Below, one piece after another: positions 33,231 through 41,247 of a stretch of 64,000 nucleotides of DNA. Position 1 is the stretch's first letter, and each line of letters starts with the position of its first letter. A program made the position numbers and the translations under genes. The notes beneath the pieces were generated by a model. It did not search any database. It was given only the letters and a program-made list of their open reading frames with translations, and was not told where the DNA came from. The DNA is from UBA6144 sp964399165. GTDB taxonomy: Bacteria > Bdellovibrionota > Bacteriovoracia > Bacteriovoracales > Bacteriovoracaceae. The stretch spans positions 1 to 64,000 of the forward strand of contig CAYNPO010000016.1 of the NCBI GenBank assembly GCA_964399165.1. The letters are read 5' to 3'.

Positions 33231-34559
33231 TTAGGAAACTTTTGTCACATCGAGAATGAGATTGTCGGGAGATTGGCGCTCCACCCGCACGCGGGTACCC
33301 GGAGCCAGCGCTTCGGTTGCGCGCGCGCGCCAGATCTCGCCGCGCACTTTGACCTGGAGGAGCCAGTGCTCCCCTTCCTGCCCGTAGGAGGTGGTCACCA
33401 CGCCGTCGTCGCTGGCGTGGTCAAAGAAGTGGGGGCGGGGCCTGTGACGGTCGCGGGCGAAAAACCACCCCACGATGCCCATGAAAGCGGCCACACCGCC
33501 CAGGGTGGAAAAGACGATCATGGGAGGGACGGAAAGCCAGCCGTCCTCGTGGCGAAACAGGAAGAGGGATCCCGTGCCGAGACAGGCGAGGCCCGCCAGG
33601 GCGAGCATGCCGTAGCTAGTGATGAAGACTTCCAAGATCAGTAGCAGCATCCCGGCCAGCATGAGCCCCACGGCGCCGTAGTTCAGCGGCAGCACCTGAA
33701 AAGAGATGCCCGCGGTGAGGAGACACAAGACGCCCGCGGCGCCGGCGATGTAGCCCCCCGGGGCCTGGAATTCGAAGTAGATCAGGGCCACGCCGATGAG
33801 GAAGAGCACGTAGGCGGTGGTGGGATGGGCGAAGACGTTGAGGAGCCGTTGGCCCGCGTCCATGGGGCGGACCACCGTCTCGAGAGCCGGGGCGAACTCC
33901 AGCAGCCACTTCTTGCCTTGGATGGTAACGGGTTTGTCCTGTAGGAGGGCGCGGATGTCGTCCAGGCTGCGGGCCTCGGCGTCGGCGATTTTCTGCGCCA
34001 GGGCCTCTTCGGCGGTGAAGGAGGCGGCTTCGCTGATCATGCGGGAGAAGGCCTCGGCGTTGCGGCCGCGGGTGTTCGAAAGAGAGCGCATGACAGCGGA
34101 GAGGTCGTTGATCGCCTTGCTACGGCCGTCCGACTCCTTGAGGTCCTCGCCCATGGTCACCGGCGTGGCGGCGCCGATGTTGGTGCCGCGGTTCATGAGC
34201 AGCACGTGGGCGGAGCTGGCGATAATGGCGCCGGCGCTGGTGGCGGAGGCGCCCTCGGGGGTGATCCAGACCACAAAGGGCACGGTGGTGCGACCCACCA
34301 TGGTGAGGATGTCTTTGGTGGTGCTGAGAAGTCCACCGGGGGTGTTCAAGCGCATCACGACCAGTGAACCTGCTTCGCCTTCGGCGCGCTTGAGTTCCGT
34401 CTGGAGGTAGTTGGCCACGGCAGGATTGATGGTGGCGTCCACATCCAGCACCACTAAGCGCTTAATGCTGAGTCGCTCCAGCGGGTCCACGGCGGCGCCC
34501 GCCCGCAGGAAGGGGAGGACAAAAACCAGGGCCAGGAGTAAAATGGGCGTCCGGAGCAT
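33231..34559 (-). CDS. NfeD family membrane-bound serine protease (long form)
   Basis: 442 aa from ATG 34559. Signal/membrane segment, then a ClpP-fold Ser-Lys protease domain (LNTPGG and the catalytic-Ser region ATSAGAIIASSAH), four or five membrane segments (about 245-370) and a C-terminal NfeD OB-fold. Long NfeD proteins (PH1510 type) cleave the C-terminus of stomatin. It is cotranscribed with the slipin. AAGGTGG lies just ahead of the ATG. Its start codon lies in GCATGC, immediately beside the guanine deaminase 5' region. Confidence 0.92.
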   Translation of the reverse strand: MLRTPILLLALVFVLPFLRAGAAVDPLERLSIKRLVVLDVDATINPAVANYLQTELKRAEGEAGSLVVMRLNTPGGLLSTTKDILTMVGRTTVPFVVWITPEGASATSAGAIIASSAHVLLMNRGTNIGAATPVTMGEDLKESDGRSKAINDLSAVMRSLSNTRGRNAEAFSRMISEAASFTAEEALAQKIADAEARSLDDIRALLQDKPVTIQGKKWLLEFAPALETVVRPMDAGQRLLNVFAHPTTAYVLFLIGVALIYFEFQAPGGYIAGAAGVLCLLTAGISFQVLPLNYGAVGLMLAGMLLLILEVFITSYGMLALAGLACLGTGSLFLFRHEDGWLSVPPMIVFSTLGGVAAFMGIVGWFFARDRHRPRPHFFDHASDDGVVTTSYGQEGEHWLLQVKVRGEIWRARATEALAPGTRVRVERQSPDNLILDVTKVS

Positions 34560-34605
34560 GCACCACCTTATCCAGGGCTCCTCCGGGCGTAAAAAGGATT
34601 TTACT

Positions 34606-35898
34606 TTGGCATCGCGCAAATACGCCTTTTACCGGGCGAGCATCCTCAATCCCCGGGGAGACAAGGCCTGCGACTACTGGCCAGACGGCGTGCTGGTCAC
34701 CGAGGGCGAGACCATCCGGGAGATCCTGCCCTACCGTGACGCTTGCGCCAAGTACGTGGAGCACTTCCATGGGGACAACTTGCACGAGTTTCCCGGACAG
34801 GTGCTCATGCCGGGCTTTTTCGACATGCACTTCCACTGGGTCCAGGACGATGTGCGGCTGATGCCCAAGGCATCCCTCCTGGAATGGTTAGACAAGCACA
34901 CCTTCCCCGCGGAGGCGCGCTTCCGCAACAAGGCCTATGCCAAGCGCGAGGCCAAGCGTTTCTTCCACCGACTCGCTCGTGTGGGGACCCTCGGGGGTGC
35001 TTGTTACAGTTCGGTCCACGAGCACGCCCTGGACTACGCCATGGAAGAGGCGGTAGGGGATCTGCTCATCGGCAATGTGCTCATGACCATGCAGTCTCCG
35101 GCCTCGCTCCAGCAAAAAAGCGGGGCGGCACTCAAGGCGGCACTGAGGGGCATGCGCAAATATCGCGAGCGCTACGTGCTCACCCCGCGCTTCGCCATCG
35201 CCACGGACCCCGCCTGCATGGCCGCGGCTGCTTTGGAGGCCGATCGTCGCGCCATCTACAAGCAGAGCCACTTGAGCGAGACGCCAGGGGAGATCGCCTT
35301 CGTGCTCGAGCTTTACCGGGGCATCCCCGGTTTTGAGAACGTGAAGAGCTACACCGAGATCTACCAGCGGGCCCACATGCTGGGTCCTCGTTCGCTCATG
35401 GCCCACGCCATTCACCTCGGCAAAGCCGAATGGAGCCTCCTCAAGCGCACCCGCACGGCGCTGGTCCATTGCCCCACTTCCAACGCCCCCCTGAAGGAGC
35501 GCGGCCTGGGCTCCGGTCTCTTCGACTATCCCAGCGCCGAGAGGCACCGCCTGCGCTGGGCCCTGGGCAGCGACATCGGCGGCGGCCCCTACCTCTCCAT
35601 GCTGGACGTGATGGACTCGTTCGTGCGCCAACATGGCAGGGTCCGGCGCAAGGACGCCACGCGGGTGAAGGCCCTATACCGGGCCACACTTGCCGGCGCC
35701 GAGATCCTGGGGGTGGATGGGCGCACGGGCAATCTGCGCAAGGGCAAAGAAGCCAACTTCGTCCTGGTGCAGGGGCCGAAACGCAAAGCCGTGGACGCTG
35801 AGTCATGTCTCAAGGCCGTTCTCAAGCGCGGCAGCGACCGCGCGGCCTACGATAAGCGGGTGAAAGCGGTCTACTGGCGAGGCGAACGACTGCCCTAG
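34606..35898 (+). CDS. guaD: Guanine deaminase (amidohydrolase superfamily)
   Basis: 430 aa from TTG 34606. Metal-binding HFH follows PGFFDM; KQSHLSE, AHAIHL, HCPTSN and the catalytic GSDIGGG Asp match GuaD. It converts guanine to xanthine and ammonia. AAGGA lies 7 bases before TTG 34606, and the protein then begins close to the fold. The upstream ATG at 34558 would overlap the divergent nfeD start codon and add a low-complexity Arg/Lys/Ser N-terminus. Other aminohydrolases are possible, but the HLSE and HCPTSN pattern is specific. It overlaps convergent xthA by 4 bases. Confidence 0.85.
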   Translation: MASRKYAFYRASILNPRGDKACDYWPDGVLVTEGETIREILPYRDACAKYVEHFHGDNLHEFPGQVLMPGFFDMHFHWVQDDVRLMPKASLLEWLDKHTFPAEARFRNKAYAKREAKRFFHRLARVGTLGGACYSSVHEHALDYAMEEAVGDLLIGNVLMTMQSPASLQQKSGAALKAALRGMRKYRERYVLTPRFAIATDPACMAAAALEADRRAIYKQSHLSETPGEIAFVLELYRGIPGFENVKSYTEIYQRAHMLGPRSLMAHAIHLGKAEWSLLKRTRTALVHCPTSNAPLKERGLGSGLFDYPSAERHRLRWALGSDIGGGPYLSMLDVMDSFVRQHGRVRRKDATRVKALYRATLAGAEILGVDGRTGNLRKGKEANFVLVQGPKRKAVDAESCLKAVLKRGSDRAAYDKRVKAVYWRGERLP

Positions 35899-36656
35899 GG
35901 CTTGATCTCCACGAAGATCGGACAATGGTCGGACCCCATCACTTCGGGCAGGATGCCCGTGGCCTTCACCGCAGGCATCAACTCCTCGGCAACGAAAAAG
36001 TAATCGATCCGCCACCCGATGTTGCGTGCCCGACAGCCGGGGCGGTTGCTCCACCAGGTGTAGTGCCCCGGTTTCTCCGGATGGAAACGGCGGAACACGT
36101 CGATCATCCCTTCCGCGGCGAAGTGATCCACCCATTCCCGCTCATGCGGAAGGAAACCGGTGGTGTTCTTGTTGCCTGCAGGATTGGCCAAGTCGATGGG
36201 GAAGTGGGCGGTGTTGAAATCACCCGTCACCACCACGGGCTTCGCCTTGCGCAGCTCCCGCACCTTGTCCTGCAGGGCCCGGCAAAAGCGCATCTTGTAA
36301 GGCACGCGGGAGTGGTCGCGCTGTCCATTGGGGAAGTAGCAATTCAAGAGGTAGAACGGGCCCACGTCATGAATCAACGTGCGGCCTTCATCGTCGAATT
36401 CGGGGATCCCAAGCAAATTCGTGTCAAGGGGTTTTTGGCGGCTAAAAGTGGCCACCCCCGAATAGCCGGGTCGTAAAGCCTCTGCGCGATAGACCTCCCG
36501 GACGGGCAATTTTTTCAAGTCTTCCGGGAACTGATCCCAGCTTGCCCGCGTCTCTTGTAGGCATAAGATATCAGGCGAAGCCCCAGCGAACCATTCAACA
36601 AAGCCCTTCTTATGCACGGAGCGCACGCCGTTGACGTTCCACGAAAATATCTTCAT
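35895..36656 (-). CDS. xthA: Exodeoxyribonuclease III / AP endonuclease
   Basis: 253 aa EEP-superfamily nuclease. FSWNVNGVRS, LQETR (metal-binding Glu), GDFNTAH and GSDHCPI (catalytic Asp-His) are all present. It acts at abasic sites in base-excision repair and as a 3' exonuclease. GGGAGGA lies 11 bases ahead of the ATG. It shares only its 3' end with guaD. Confidence 0.95.
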   Translation of the reverse strand: MKIFSWNVNGVRSVHKKGFVEWFAGASPDILCLQETRASWDQFPEDLKKLPVREVYRAEALRPGYSGVATFSRQKPLDTNLLGIPEFDDEGRTLIHDVGPFYLLNCYFPNGQRDHSRVPYKMRFCRALQDKVRELRKAKPVVVTGDFNTAHFPIDLANPAGNKNTTGFLPHEREWVDHFAAEGMIDVFRRFHPEKPGHYTWWSNRPGCRARNIGWRIDYFFVAEELMPAVKATGILPEVMGSDHCPIFVEIKP

Positions 36657-36714
36657 GTCTTTTTTTTCCTCCCACGTTTTCCCTCGAAGAAAACGGGTAG
36701 AATGGGTCTACAGA

Positions 36715-36749
36715 TTTTTTTGGGGATGGTGAATGACATTCCAAAAAAA
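36715..36749. repeat. Inverted repeat upstream of the XRE gene (possible operator)
   Basis: TTTTTTTGG (36715-36723) is mirrored by CCAAAAAAA (36741-36749) around a 17-base centre that itself contains GAATGACATTC. The right part covers the -35 box of the following promoter, so a bound protein, perhaps the XRE protein itself, could block it. Confidence 0.4.
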
Positions 36750-36760
36750 ATGATTAGAAT
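36733..36760 (+). promoter_or_regulatory. Sigma-70 promoter for the XRE gene
   Basis: ATGACA (36733-36738), a 16-base spacer and TAGAAT (36755-36760); both boxes match 5 of 6. A short CA repeat (36777-36787) lies in the leader before the GGAG Shine-Dalgarno. Confidence 0.55.
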
Positions 36761-36799
36761 CGGCAATCTCCCCACGCACACACACACGCTGGAGAATTC

Positions 36800-37156
36800 A
36801 TGCGTTGTTTCAAGAACATTGCCCAGTTGATCCGTTCCCGGCGGATGAACCATCCAAAGGGTTACTCGCAGTCCGAACTCTCTCACCTCCTCGGTTACAA
36901 AAATGGGCAGTTCATCTCCAACGTGGAGCGTGCCCTCTGCAACATTCCCCTCAAGATGCTCAAGCGCGTTTCCGAAGTGCTGGACATCCCCGCCGACGAC
37001 CTGAAGGCGGCCATCCTGCGCGACCAAGAAGAAACCCTGAACAATTATCTCTTCAACAGCAAGCCCACCAAGAAAGAGAAAGAGGTGGGCATGGGCGACG
37101 CCCTCAAGAAGAGCGCCAACGGGGAGTTGGCTGCCACTGGCACCGACGGTCTGTAG
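36800..37156 (+). CDS. Small XRE/Cro-type helix-turn-helix regulator
   Basis: 118 aa. Residues about 5-75 form an XRE-like HTH (YSQSELSHLLGYKNGQFISNVERAL, quoted in shortened sense: the SQSELSHLLG and SNVERAL helices). A charged C-terminal tail of about 40 residues contains a Lys/Glu-rich run. It probably binds DNA as a dimer; targets are unknown, but an inverted repeat overlaps its own promoter. A strong terminator follows immediately. It is convergent with the Arg/Gly-rich gene. Confidence 0.8.
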   Translation: MRCFKNIAQLIRSRRMNHPKGYSQSELSHLLGYKNGQFISNVERALCNIPLKMLKRVSEVLDIPADDLKAAILRDQEETLNNYLFNSKPTKKEKEVGMGDALKKSANGELAATGTDGL

Positions 37157-37181
37157 GACACATCCCATCCTCAGAAAAGCG

Positions 37182-37205
37182 AAGGGCCCTCTCGGGCCCT
37201 TTTTT
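37182..37205. terminator. Bidirectional Rho-independent terminator
   Basis: AAGGGCCC (37182-37189), TCTC loop, GGGCCCTT (37194-37201) and a T tract. It ends the XRE gene. The last coding bases of the convergent gene (stop at 37204) lie in the T tract, and the A-rich left flank could serve that strand. Confidence 0.85.
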
Positions 37206-37761
37206 ATTTGCTGGCTTTGTAGGCGAGGTAGTCGTCCATGGTCCCCGAGGACTCTTCCCGGTCGTCCTGGTAGAGGGGGAAGGCAGCGGCTTGGGCGGAG
37301 GTGAAATGCGGGTCTTGGAAATCGCCCTCGAAACTGACCAGCTCAGCTTCGGAGGGAAGCTCGTGGTTCTTGGAGTAGGTGAGATCCAAGCGGTAGCGCT
37401 CCACGTGGGCCTTGAGGGCGGCCTTCTGGTTTTCATCCAGACGCTCCTCGAACTTCCGCAGCTGCTCGATGCTGGCGAAGAAGTTGCGCTCCAGGCGGTT
37501 ACGGTGGCGTCCGTCATCGCGGTCGTAGTTCTCGAAGAACTTGCGCCGGTTGGCCATATGTTGGTCCAGAAGGTTCAGGTATTTCTGGACCACCTGTGGA
37601 CCACTTAGGGTGCGGGTCCCGCCCCCTCCGCCCCGGCGACGGCGGGAACGACGCTGGCCGCCTCCCTGGCCTCCTGCGCTGGCGCCAGGCTGGCCCCCTG
37701 GGGGACCCCCTCCACCCGAGCGGCGGGGACGGCGGTGACGGCGGGAAGCATCGTTGCGCAT
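37204..37761 (-). CDS. Arg/Gly-rich basic protein, possible RNA-binding
   Basis: 185 aa. The first 50 residues are Arg, Gly and Pro-rich with RRSRRRRGGGGG-type runs. Residues about 55-130 are predicted helical and charged (KYLNLLDQHMANRRKFFENY), and an acidic tail follows. The layout, a basic glycine-rich N-terminus plus a KYL...AEN-like helical domain, recalls DUF4167 of Alphaproteobacteria, but I cannot claim homology. The Arg/Gly part suggests RNA or ribosome contact. Divergent from mdh. Confidence 0.65.
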   Translation of the reverse strand: MRNDASRRHRRPRRSGGGGPPGGQPGASAGGQGGGQRRSRRRRGGGGGTRTLSGPQVVQKYLNLLDQHMANRRKFFENYDRDDGRHRNRLERNFFASIEQLRKFEERLDENQKAALKAHVERYRLDLTYSKNHELPSEAELVSFEGDFQDPHFTSAQAAAFPLYQDDREESSGTMDDYLAYKASK

Positions 37762-37845
37762 AAGTCCCCCATGCTATTCTCCGACCCGTTCCTTTGTCCA
37801 GGAGCGGCGGCCCAAAATAACTCACCCTACGCTCCGCGCGTCCCG

Positions 37846-37851
37846 TATAAT
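37846..37851 (+). promoter_or_regulatory. -10 box upstream of mdh
   Basis: A perfect TATAAT lies 35 bases before the mdh ATG, with no good -35 box at the right distance. Confidence 0.45.
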
Positions 37852-37885
37852 CTTGGGCAGTTCGTCCCCTTCTTCGGAGGTTTCC

Positions 37886-38875
37886 ATGTCCAAGAAACGC
37901 GTCAAGGTCGCCGTCACTGGCGCCGCCGGCCAGATCGGTTATGCCCTGCTCTTCCGTGTCGCCTCTGGCGCCATGTTCGGCCCAGAAACCGAAGTCGAGT
38001 TGCAACTCCTCGAGCTCGAGCCCGCCTTGCCCGCCCTCAAGGGCGTGGCGATGGAGCTGGAAGACTGCGCCTTTCCCCTTTTGCGCAACATCGTCATCAC
38101 CTCAGACCTCAACGTGGCTTTCAAAGACGCCAACTGGGTCATCTGCGTGGGCTCCGTGCCCCGCAAGGACGGCATGGAGCGCGCGGACCTGCTCAAGATC
38201 AACGGCGGGATCTTCACTGCCCAAGGCAAGGCCGTGGAGAAGAACGCCGCCGGCGACTGCCGCGTGTTCGTGGTGGGCAACCCCTGCAACACCAACTGCC
38301 TCATCGCCATGAACAACGCCAAGGGCGTGCCCATGGACCGCTTCTACGCCATGACCTCGCTGGACGAGAATCGCGCCGTCACCCAACTGGCCCAGAAGGC
38401 GGGCGTGCCCGTGACAGCCGTGACCAACATGACCATCTGGGGCAACCACTCCGCTACCCAGTACCCCGACTTCTACAACGCCAAGATCAACGGCAAGCCC
38501 GTCACCGACGCCATCTCCGATCAGGAATGGCTGAAGGGTGAATTCATCAAGACCGTCCAGCAGCGCGGGGCCGCCATCATCAAGGCCCGCGGTGCCTCTT
38601 CCGCGGCGTCAGCCGCCAACGCGGTGGTGGATGGCATTCGCCGCCTCGTGACCGACACACCCGCCGGCAACACCTTCTCCATGTGCCTTTCCTCCAACGG
38701 CGAGTACGGCGTGGACAAGGGCCTGATCTTCTCCTTCCCCTGCCGCGTGGAGGGCGGGAAGCTCAAAGTCGTCGAGGGCATCACCCACAACGACTTCGGA
38801 AAAGAGAAGTTCCAGGCCACCCTGGAAGAGCTCCGGAGCGAGCGCGACAGCGTGAAGTCGATGGGGCTGATCTAA
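37886..38875 (+). CDS. mdh: Malate dehydrogenase
   Basis: 329 aa. NAD-binding GAAGQIGY at the N-terminus, substrate-binding arginines in VPRKDGMERADLL, NPCNTN, and the catalytic His in TIWGNHSATQYPD. Length and sequence match the cytosolic-like bacterial MDH group. It interconverts malate and oxaloacetate in the TCA cycle. GGAGG lies 5 bases ahead of ATG 37886; a longer in-frame extension begins in the 5' region of the divergent gene and is rejected. Confidence 0.96.
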   Translation: MSKKRVKVAVTGAAGQIGYALLFRVASGAMFGPETEVELQLLELEPALPALKGVAMELEDCAFPLLRNIVITSDLNVAFKDANWVICVGSVPRKDGMERADLLKINGGIFTAQGKAVEKNAAGDCRVFVVGNPCNTNCLIAMNNAKGVPMDRFYAMTSLDENRAVTQLAQKAGVPVTAVTNMTIWGNHSATQYPDFYNAKINGKPVTDAISDQEWLKGEFIKTVQQRGAAIIKARGASSAASAANAVVDGIRRLVTDTPAGNTFSMCLSSNGEYGVDKGLIFSFPCRVEGGKLKVVEGITHNDFGKEKFQATLEELRSERDSVKSMGLI

Positions 38876-38887
38876 CCAGATCCTCAC

Positions 38888-38920
38888 GGCCGGGGCGTCC
38901 TGCCCCGGCCTTAAATTCTT
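38888..38920 (+). terminator. Terminator after mdh
   Basis: GGCCGGGGC (38888-38896), GTCCT loop, GCCCCGGCC (38902-38910), then TTAAATTCTT. The T tract is imperfect. Confidence 0.65.
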
Positions 38921-38947
38921 GCCACATCCCCCCCCGTCCCCTATAAC
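38919..38947 (+). promoter_or_regulatory. Sigma-70 promoter for speD
   Basis: TTGCCA (38919-38924), an exact 17-base spacer and TATAAC (38942-38947); each box matches 5 of 6. It starts right after the mdh terminator and 28 bases before ATG 38975. Confidence 0.65.
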
Positions 38948-38974
38948 AACCCCCTGATTCCAAAGGAGGTTGTG

Positions 38975-39751
38975 ATGGTGACGATGAATGAGAAAGTGAA
39001 GCTTTCCGGCTTTAACAACCTCACCAAAATCCTGAGCTTCAACCTGTACGACTTCAACATCGCCATGAACGAGCAGCAGCGCCAGGAGTACATCCAGTAC
39101 ATCGACGAGAAGTACTCCGCCGCCAAGATCCGCGACATCGCCAGGGAGATCTGCCGGATCATCGACGCCAACATCCTGAACGAGTCCATCCAGGATTACG
39201 ACCCGGTGGGTGCCTCCACCATGACGCTCATGAGCGACATCAAAGGGGGTAAGTGGGAAAACGCGGCCGAGGGCCATGGCGCCGCCGTGTCCATGCACTT
39301 GGACAAGAGTCACATCACCACCCACACCTATCCGGACGCTTCGGACCCGGAGGGCATCTGCACGTTCCGCGTGGACATCGACGTGGCCACCTGCGGGGAG
39401 ATCATCCCACTGAAGGCCCTCGAGTACATGTTCCACGCCTTTGAGAGCGACGTGGTGTACATCGACTACGTGGTGCGCGGGTACACCCGGCTCGACAACG
39501 GCAAGAAGATCTACAACGACCACTACTTCAATTCGATCCAGGACTTCATCCCGAGGGACGTGCTCGAGCGCTACGCCTACCGGCAAGATGTGAACATGGC
39601 CAACGACAACATCTGGCAGACCAAGCTGATGATCAAGCCGATGGGGCCGGAGAACTATCTTCTGGATCCGAAGGACGTGAATCACCCGGGCATCGACGCC
39701 AAGATGGCGCTCTTGAAGCAGGAGATGCGCGAAGTTTTCCATCTGAACTAG
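38975..39751 (+). CDS. speD: S-adenosylmethionine decarboxylase proenzyme (E. coli SpeD type)
   Basis: 258 aa, matching the long gammaproteobacterial-type SpeD (264 aa in E. coli). GFNNLTKILSF opens the protein; DKSHIT holds the self-cleavage Ser that becomes the pyruvoyl cofactor, followed by HTYPDA, CTFRVDIDV, STCG-like ATCGEI and DYVVRGYTR. It makes decarboxylated SAM for spermidine synthesis. AAAGGAGGT lies 5 bases before ATG 38975. No speE is in the window. The next gene follows after 1 base. Confidence 0.95.
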   Translation: MVTMNEKVKLSGFNNLTKILSFNLYDFNIAMNEQQRQEYIQYIDEKYSAAKIRDIAREICRIIDANILNESIQDYDPVGASTMTLMSDIKGGKWENAAEGHGAAVSMHLDKSHITTHTYPDASDPEGICTFRVDIDVATCGEIIPLKALEYMFHAFESDVVYIDYVVRGYTRLDNGKKIYNDHYFNSIQDFIPRDVLERYAYRQDVNMANDNIWQTKLMIKPMGPENYLLDPKDVNHPGIDAKMALLKQEMREVFHLN

Positions 39752-39752
39752 C

Positions 39753-40865
39753 ATGTTCCTGCTTCTCCTCAGCGTACTAACTGCGGCCGAAGGTGCGGTC
39801 CTTTACGAGCAACGTCGGGGCCATGAGGAATTACTCATGGGTGGGGCCGGCAGCGCCCGTTTAGGTTCCACTGGGGCCTTGGGGACCAACCCGGCACTCC
39901 TTGCCTGGATTCCCGAGGAAGAGGCCATCACCAGCTCCAACGCCATCATCCACACGCGTTGGCGGGGCGAGCGTGGGGACCCCGACGTCAAAACCGCGCC
40001 CTTTTTCCTCCCGGTTTACGCTGCGACCACATCGCGGAGTGGGGGAGTGGGGCGCGGTTTCGCTTTTATGAGCGAGGACGTTCGCAGTGACGTGAGCATG
40101 CGCGAATCAGAAAGCCTGGAGTTGGTCGGTAACTTCCGGCAGTCGTCCTTGTCGTTGGCCGGGGCGCTGGGGTGGCGCTGGGGGGAGGCGGGCGCAGGCC
40201 TCCAGCTCGGTGTTAGTCGGCACGCCACAGAAACGAATTACCACTACACGGGAGAAAGCCAGGGAGTTGAATACACCGGCAGCTCCGACGCTTCCGAATC
40301 ATTTTGGACCTCGCAGGTAAAGTTGGGAGCGGCGGGTCCCATGGGCCAAGCATGGACCTGGGGATCGAGTGTGAAACTTCCCTCCTTGGTTTGGGCGGCC
40401 CAAGGCGTGACCCGAACCACTTATTACGACGAAACCAGCGCCAAGGTCGTAAAGACCAGGCAACACGGCTCGCCGGCAGTGGGGCGCCCCGTGAGCGTGA
40501 CGGCGGGGGTTACCAGGCAGCTGGGACCCACTACCAAGATGGCCTTGGACCTGGCTTGGGCATCTGCGTTCAATGAGGGTGGAATCCGCCATCGGGCCAA
40601 CGCTGGCGTGGCGGCAGGAATGGAGAGCGGATTGACGGAGAGGTTAGATGGATACGTCGGCGTCAGCTTCAGCGAGGCCGAGTCTTCTCGGGGAGGCGCG
40701 GACGACGACACGGACCATGGGAAAGCGGGCATGGGTCTTTCCGCCGGTGTGAAGAGGCGGCATAAGTACGCCACCACCCTTTACGGCATCACGCACTTCA
40801 GGCAATTCGCAACGGTGGGGGAGCAGACGACCGCCTTTGTGTTTGGGACGCGGTTTCTTTATTGA
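39753..40865 (+). CDS. Outer-membrane beta-barrel-like protein
   Basis: 370 aa. Short signal peptide (to about residue 14), then GSTGALGTNPALLAW, which is like the FadL/OMPP1 N-terminal pattern where the hatch meets NPA. Alternating amphipathic strands follow and the chain ends in FGTRFLY, a terminal aromatic typical of BAM substrates. Transport substrate unknown. It is coupled to speD (stop and start one base apart), a surprising pairing. A very strong hairpin follows. Confidence 0.7.
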   Translation: MFLLLLSVLTAAEGAVLYEQRRGHEELLMGGAGSARLGSTGALGTNPALLAWIPEEEAITSSNAIIHTRWRGERGDPDVKTAPFFLPVYAATTSRSGGVGRGFAFMSEDVRSDVSMRESESLELVGNFRQSSLSLAGALGWRWGEAGAGLQLGVSRHATETNYHYTGESQGVEYTGSSDASESFWTSQVKLGAAGPMGQAWTWGSSVKLPSLVWAAQGVTRTTYYDETSAKVVKTRQHGSPAVGRPVSVTAGVTRQLGPTTKMALDLAWASAFNEGGIRHRANAGVAAGMESGLTERLDGYVGVSFSEAESSRGGADDDTDHGKAGMGLSAGVKRRHKYATTLYGITHFRQFATVGEQTTAFVFGTRFLY

Positions 40866-40874
40866 AATGGTACT

Positions 40875-40913
40875 AACGCGCTCCCACCTCCGCTGCGGAG
40901 GTGGGAGCGCGTT
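40875..40913. repeat. Perfect 19-bp inverted repeat between convergent genes
   Basis: AACGCGCTCCCACCTCCGC (40875-40893), one central T, then the exact complement (40895-40913). It probably acts as a bidirectional terminator or RNA stabiliser but lacks a T tract. The right arm includes part of the stop codon of the reverse-strand gene at 40912. Confidence 0.75.
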
Positions 40914-41247
40914 ATGTCTTGGTCGCCTGGTGGAAGGCCATTCTCCATCCATCCGCTTGTTTCAACCAAATCGAGGAACGCAAAACGGCGGGTGCTTCAC
41001 CTTCGCGGGTTTTGTACCTGACAAGGGAGACATCCTCTGCCAGCGGTTGGACGGTGAAATCCCAGGCCTCGAAAAAGCGAGGGGGTTCCTGCGGGAGCCT
41101 GACCAGGACTTCTTCCCGCGTCCACTCCTTGCCGGAGGAACCGATCTCGCGAAAACCGGCGGCCAGGAGTTCCCCGAGGCGCTGTCTGTCACCCCTCACG
41201 ACGGGGTCGTGCAGCGAACGCTCGTGGCCAATCAGCAGGTCATTCAC
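40912..41247 (-). CDS. SnoaL/DUF4440-like NTF2-fold protein
   Basis: 111 aa from GTG 41247. Pattern typical of small NTF2-fold proteins: ERSLHDPVVRGDRQRLGELL, then FREIGSSGKEWTREEVL, VRYKTR and a final WRMAFHQ. DUF4440-type proteins bind small ligands or regulate partners. The GTG overlaps the stop of the upstream methyltransferase gene by 8 bases, so they are cotranslated. A longer ATG-initiated frame to 41391 is shadow of the methyltransferase. Confidence 0.75.
   Translation of the reverse strand: MNDLLIGHERSLHDPVVRGDRQRLGELLAAGFREIGSSGKEWTREEVLVRLPQEPPRFFEAWDFTVQPLAEDVSLVRYKTREGEAPAVLRSSIWLKQADGWRMAFHQATKT

Noticed and set aside
36777..36787. CA repeat as a phase-variable tract
   Set aside because: Only about five units and outside the coding frame; too short to claim phase variation, noted as a possibility only.
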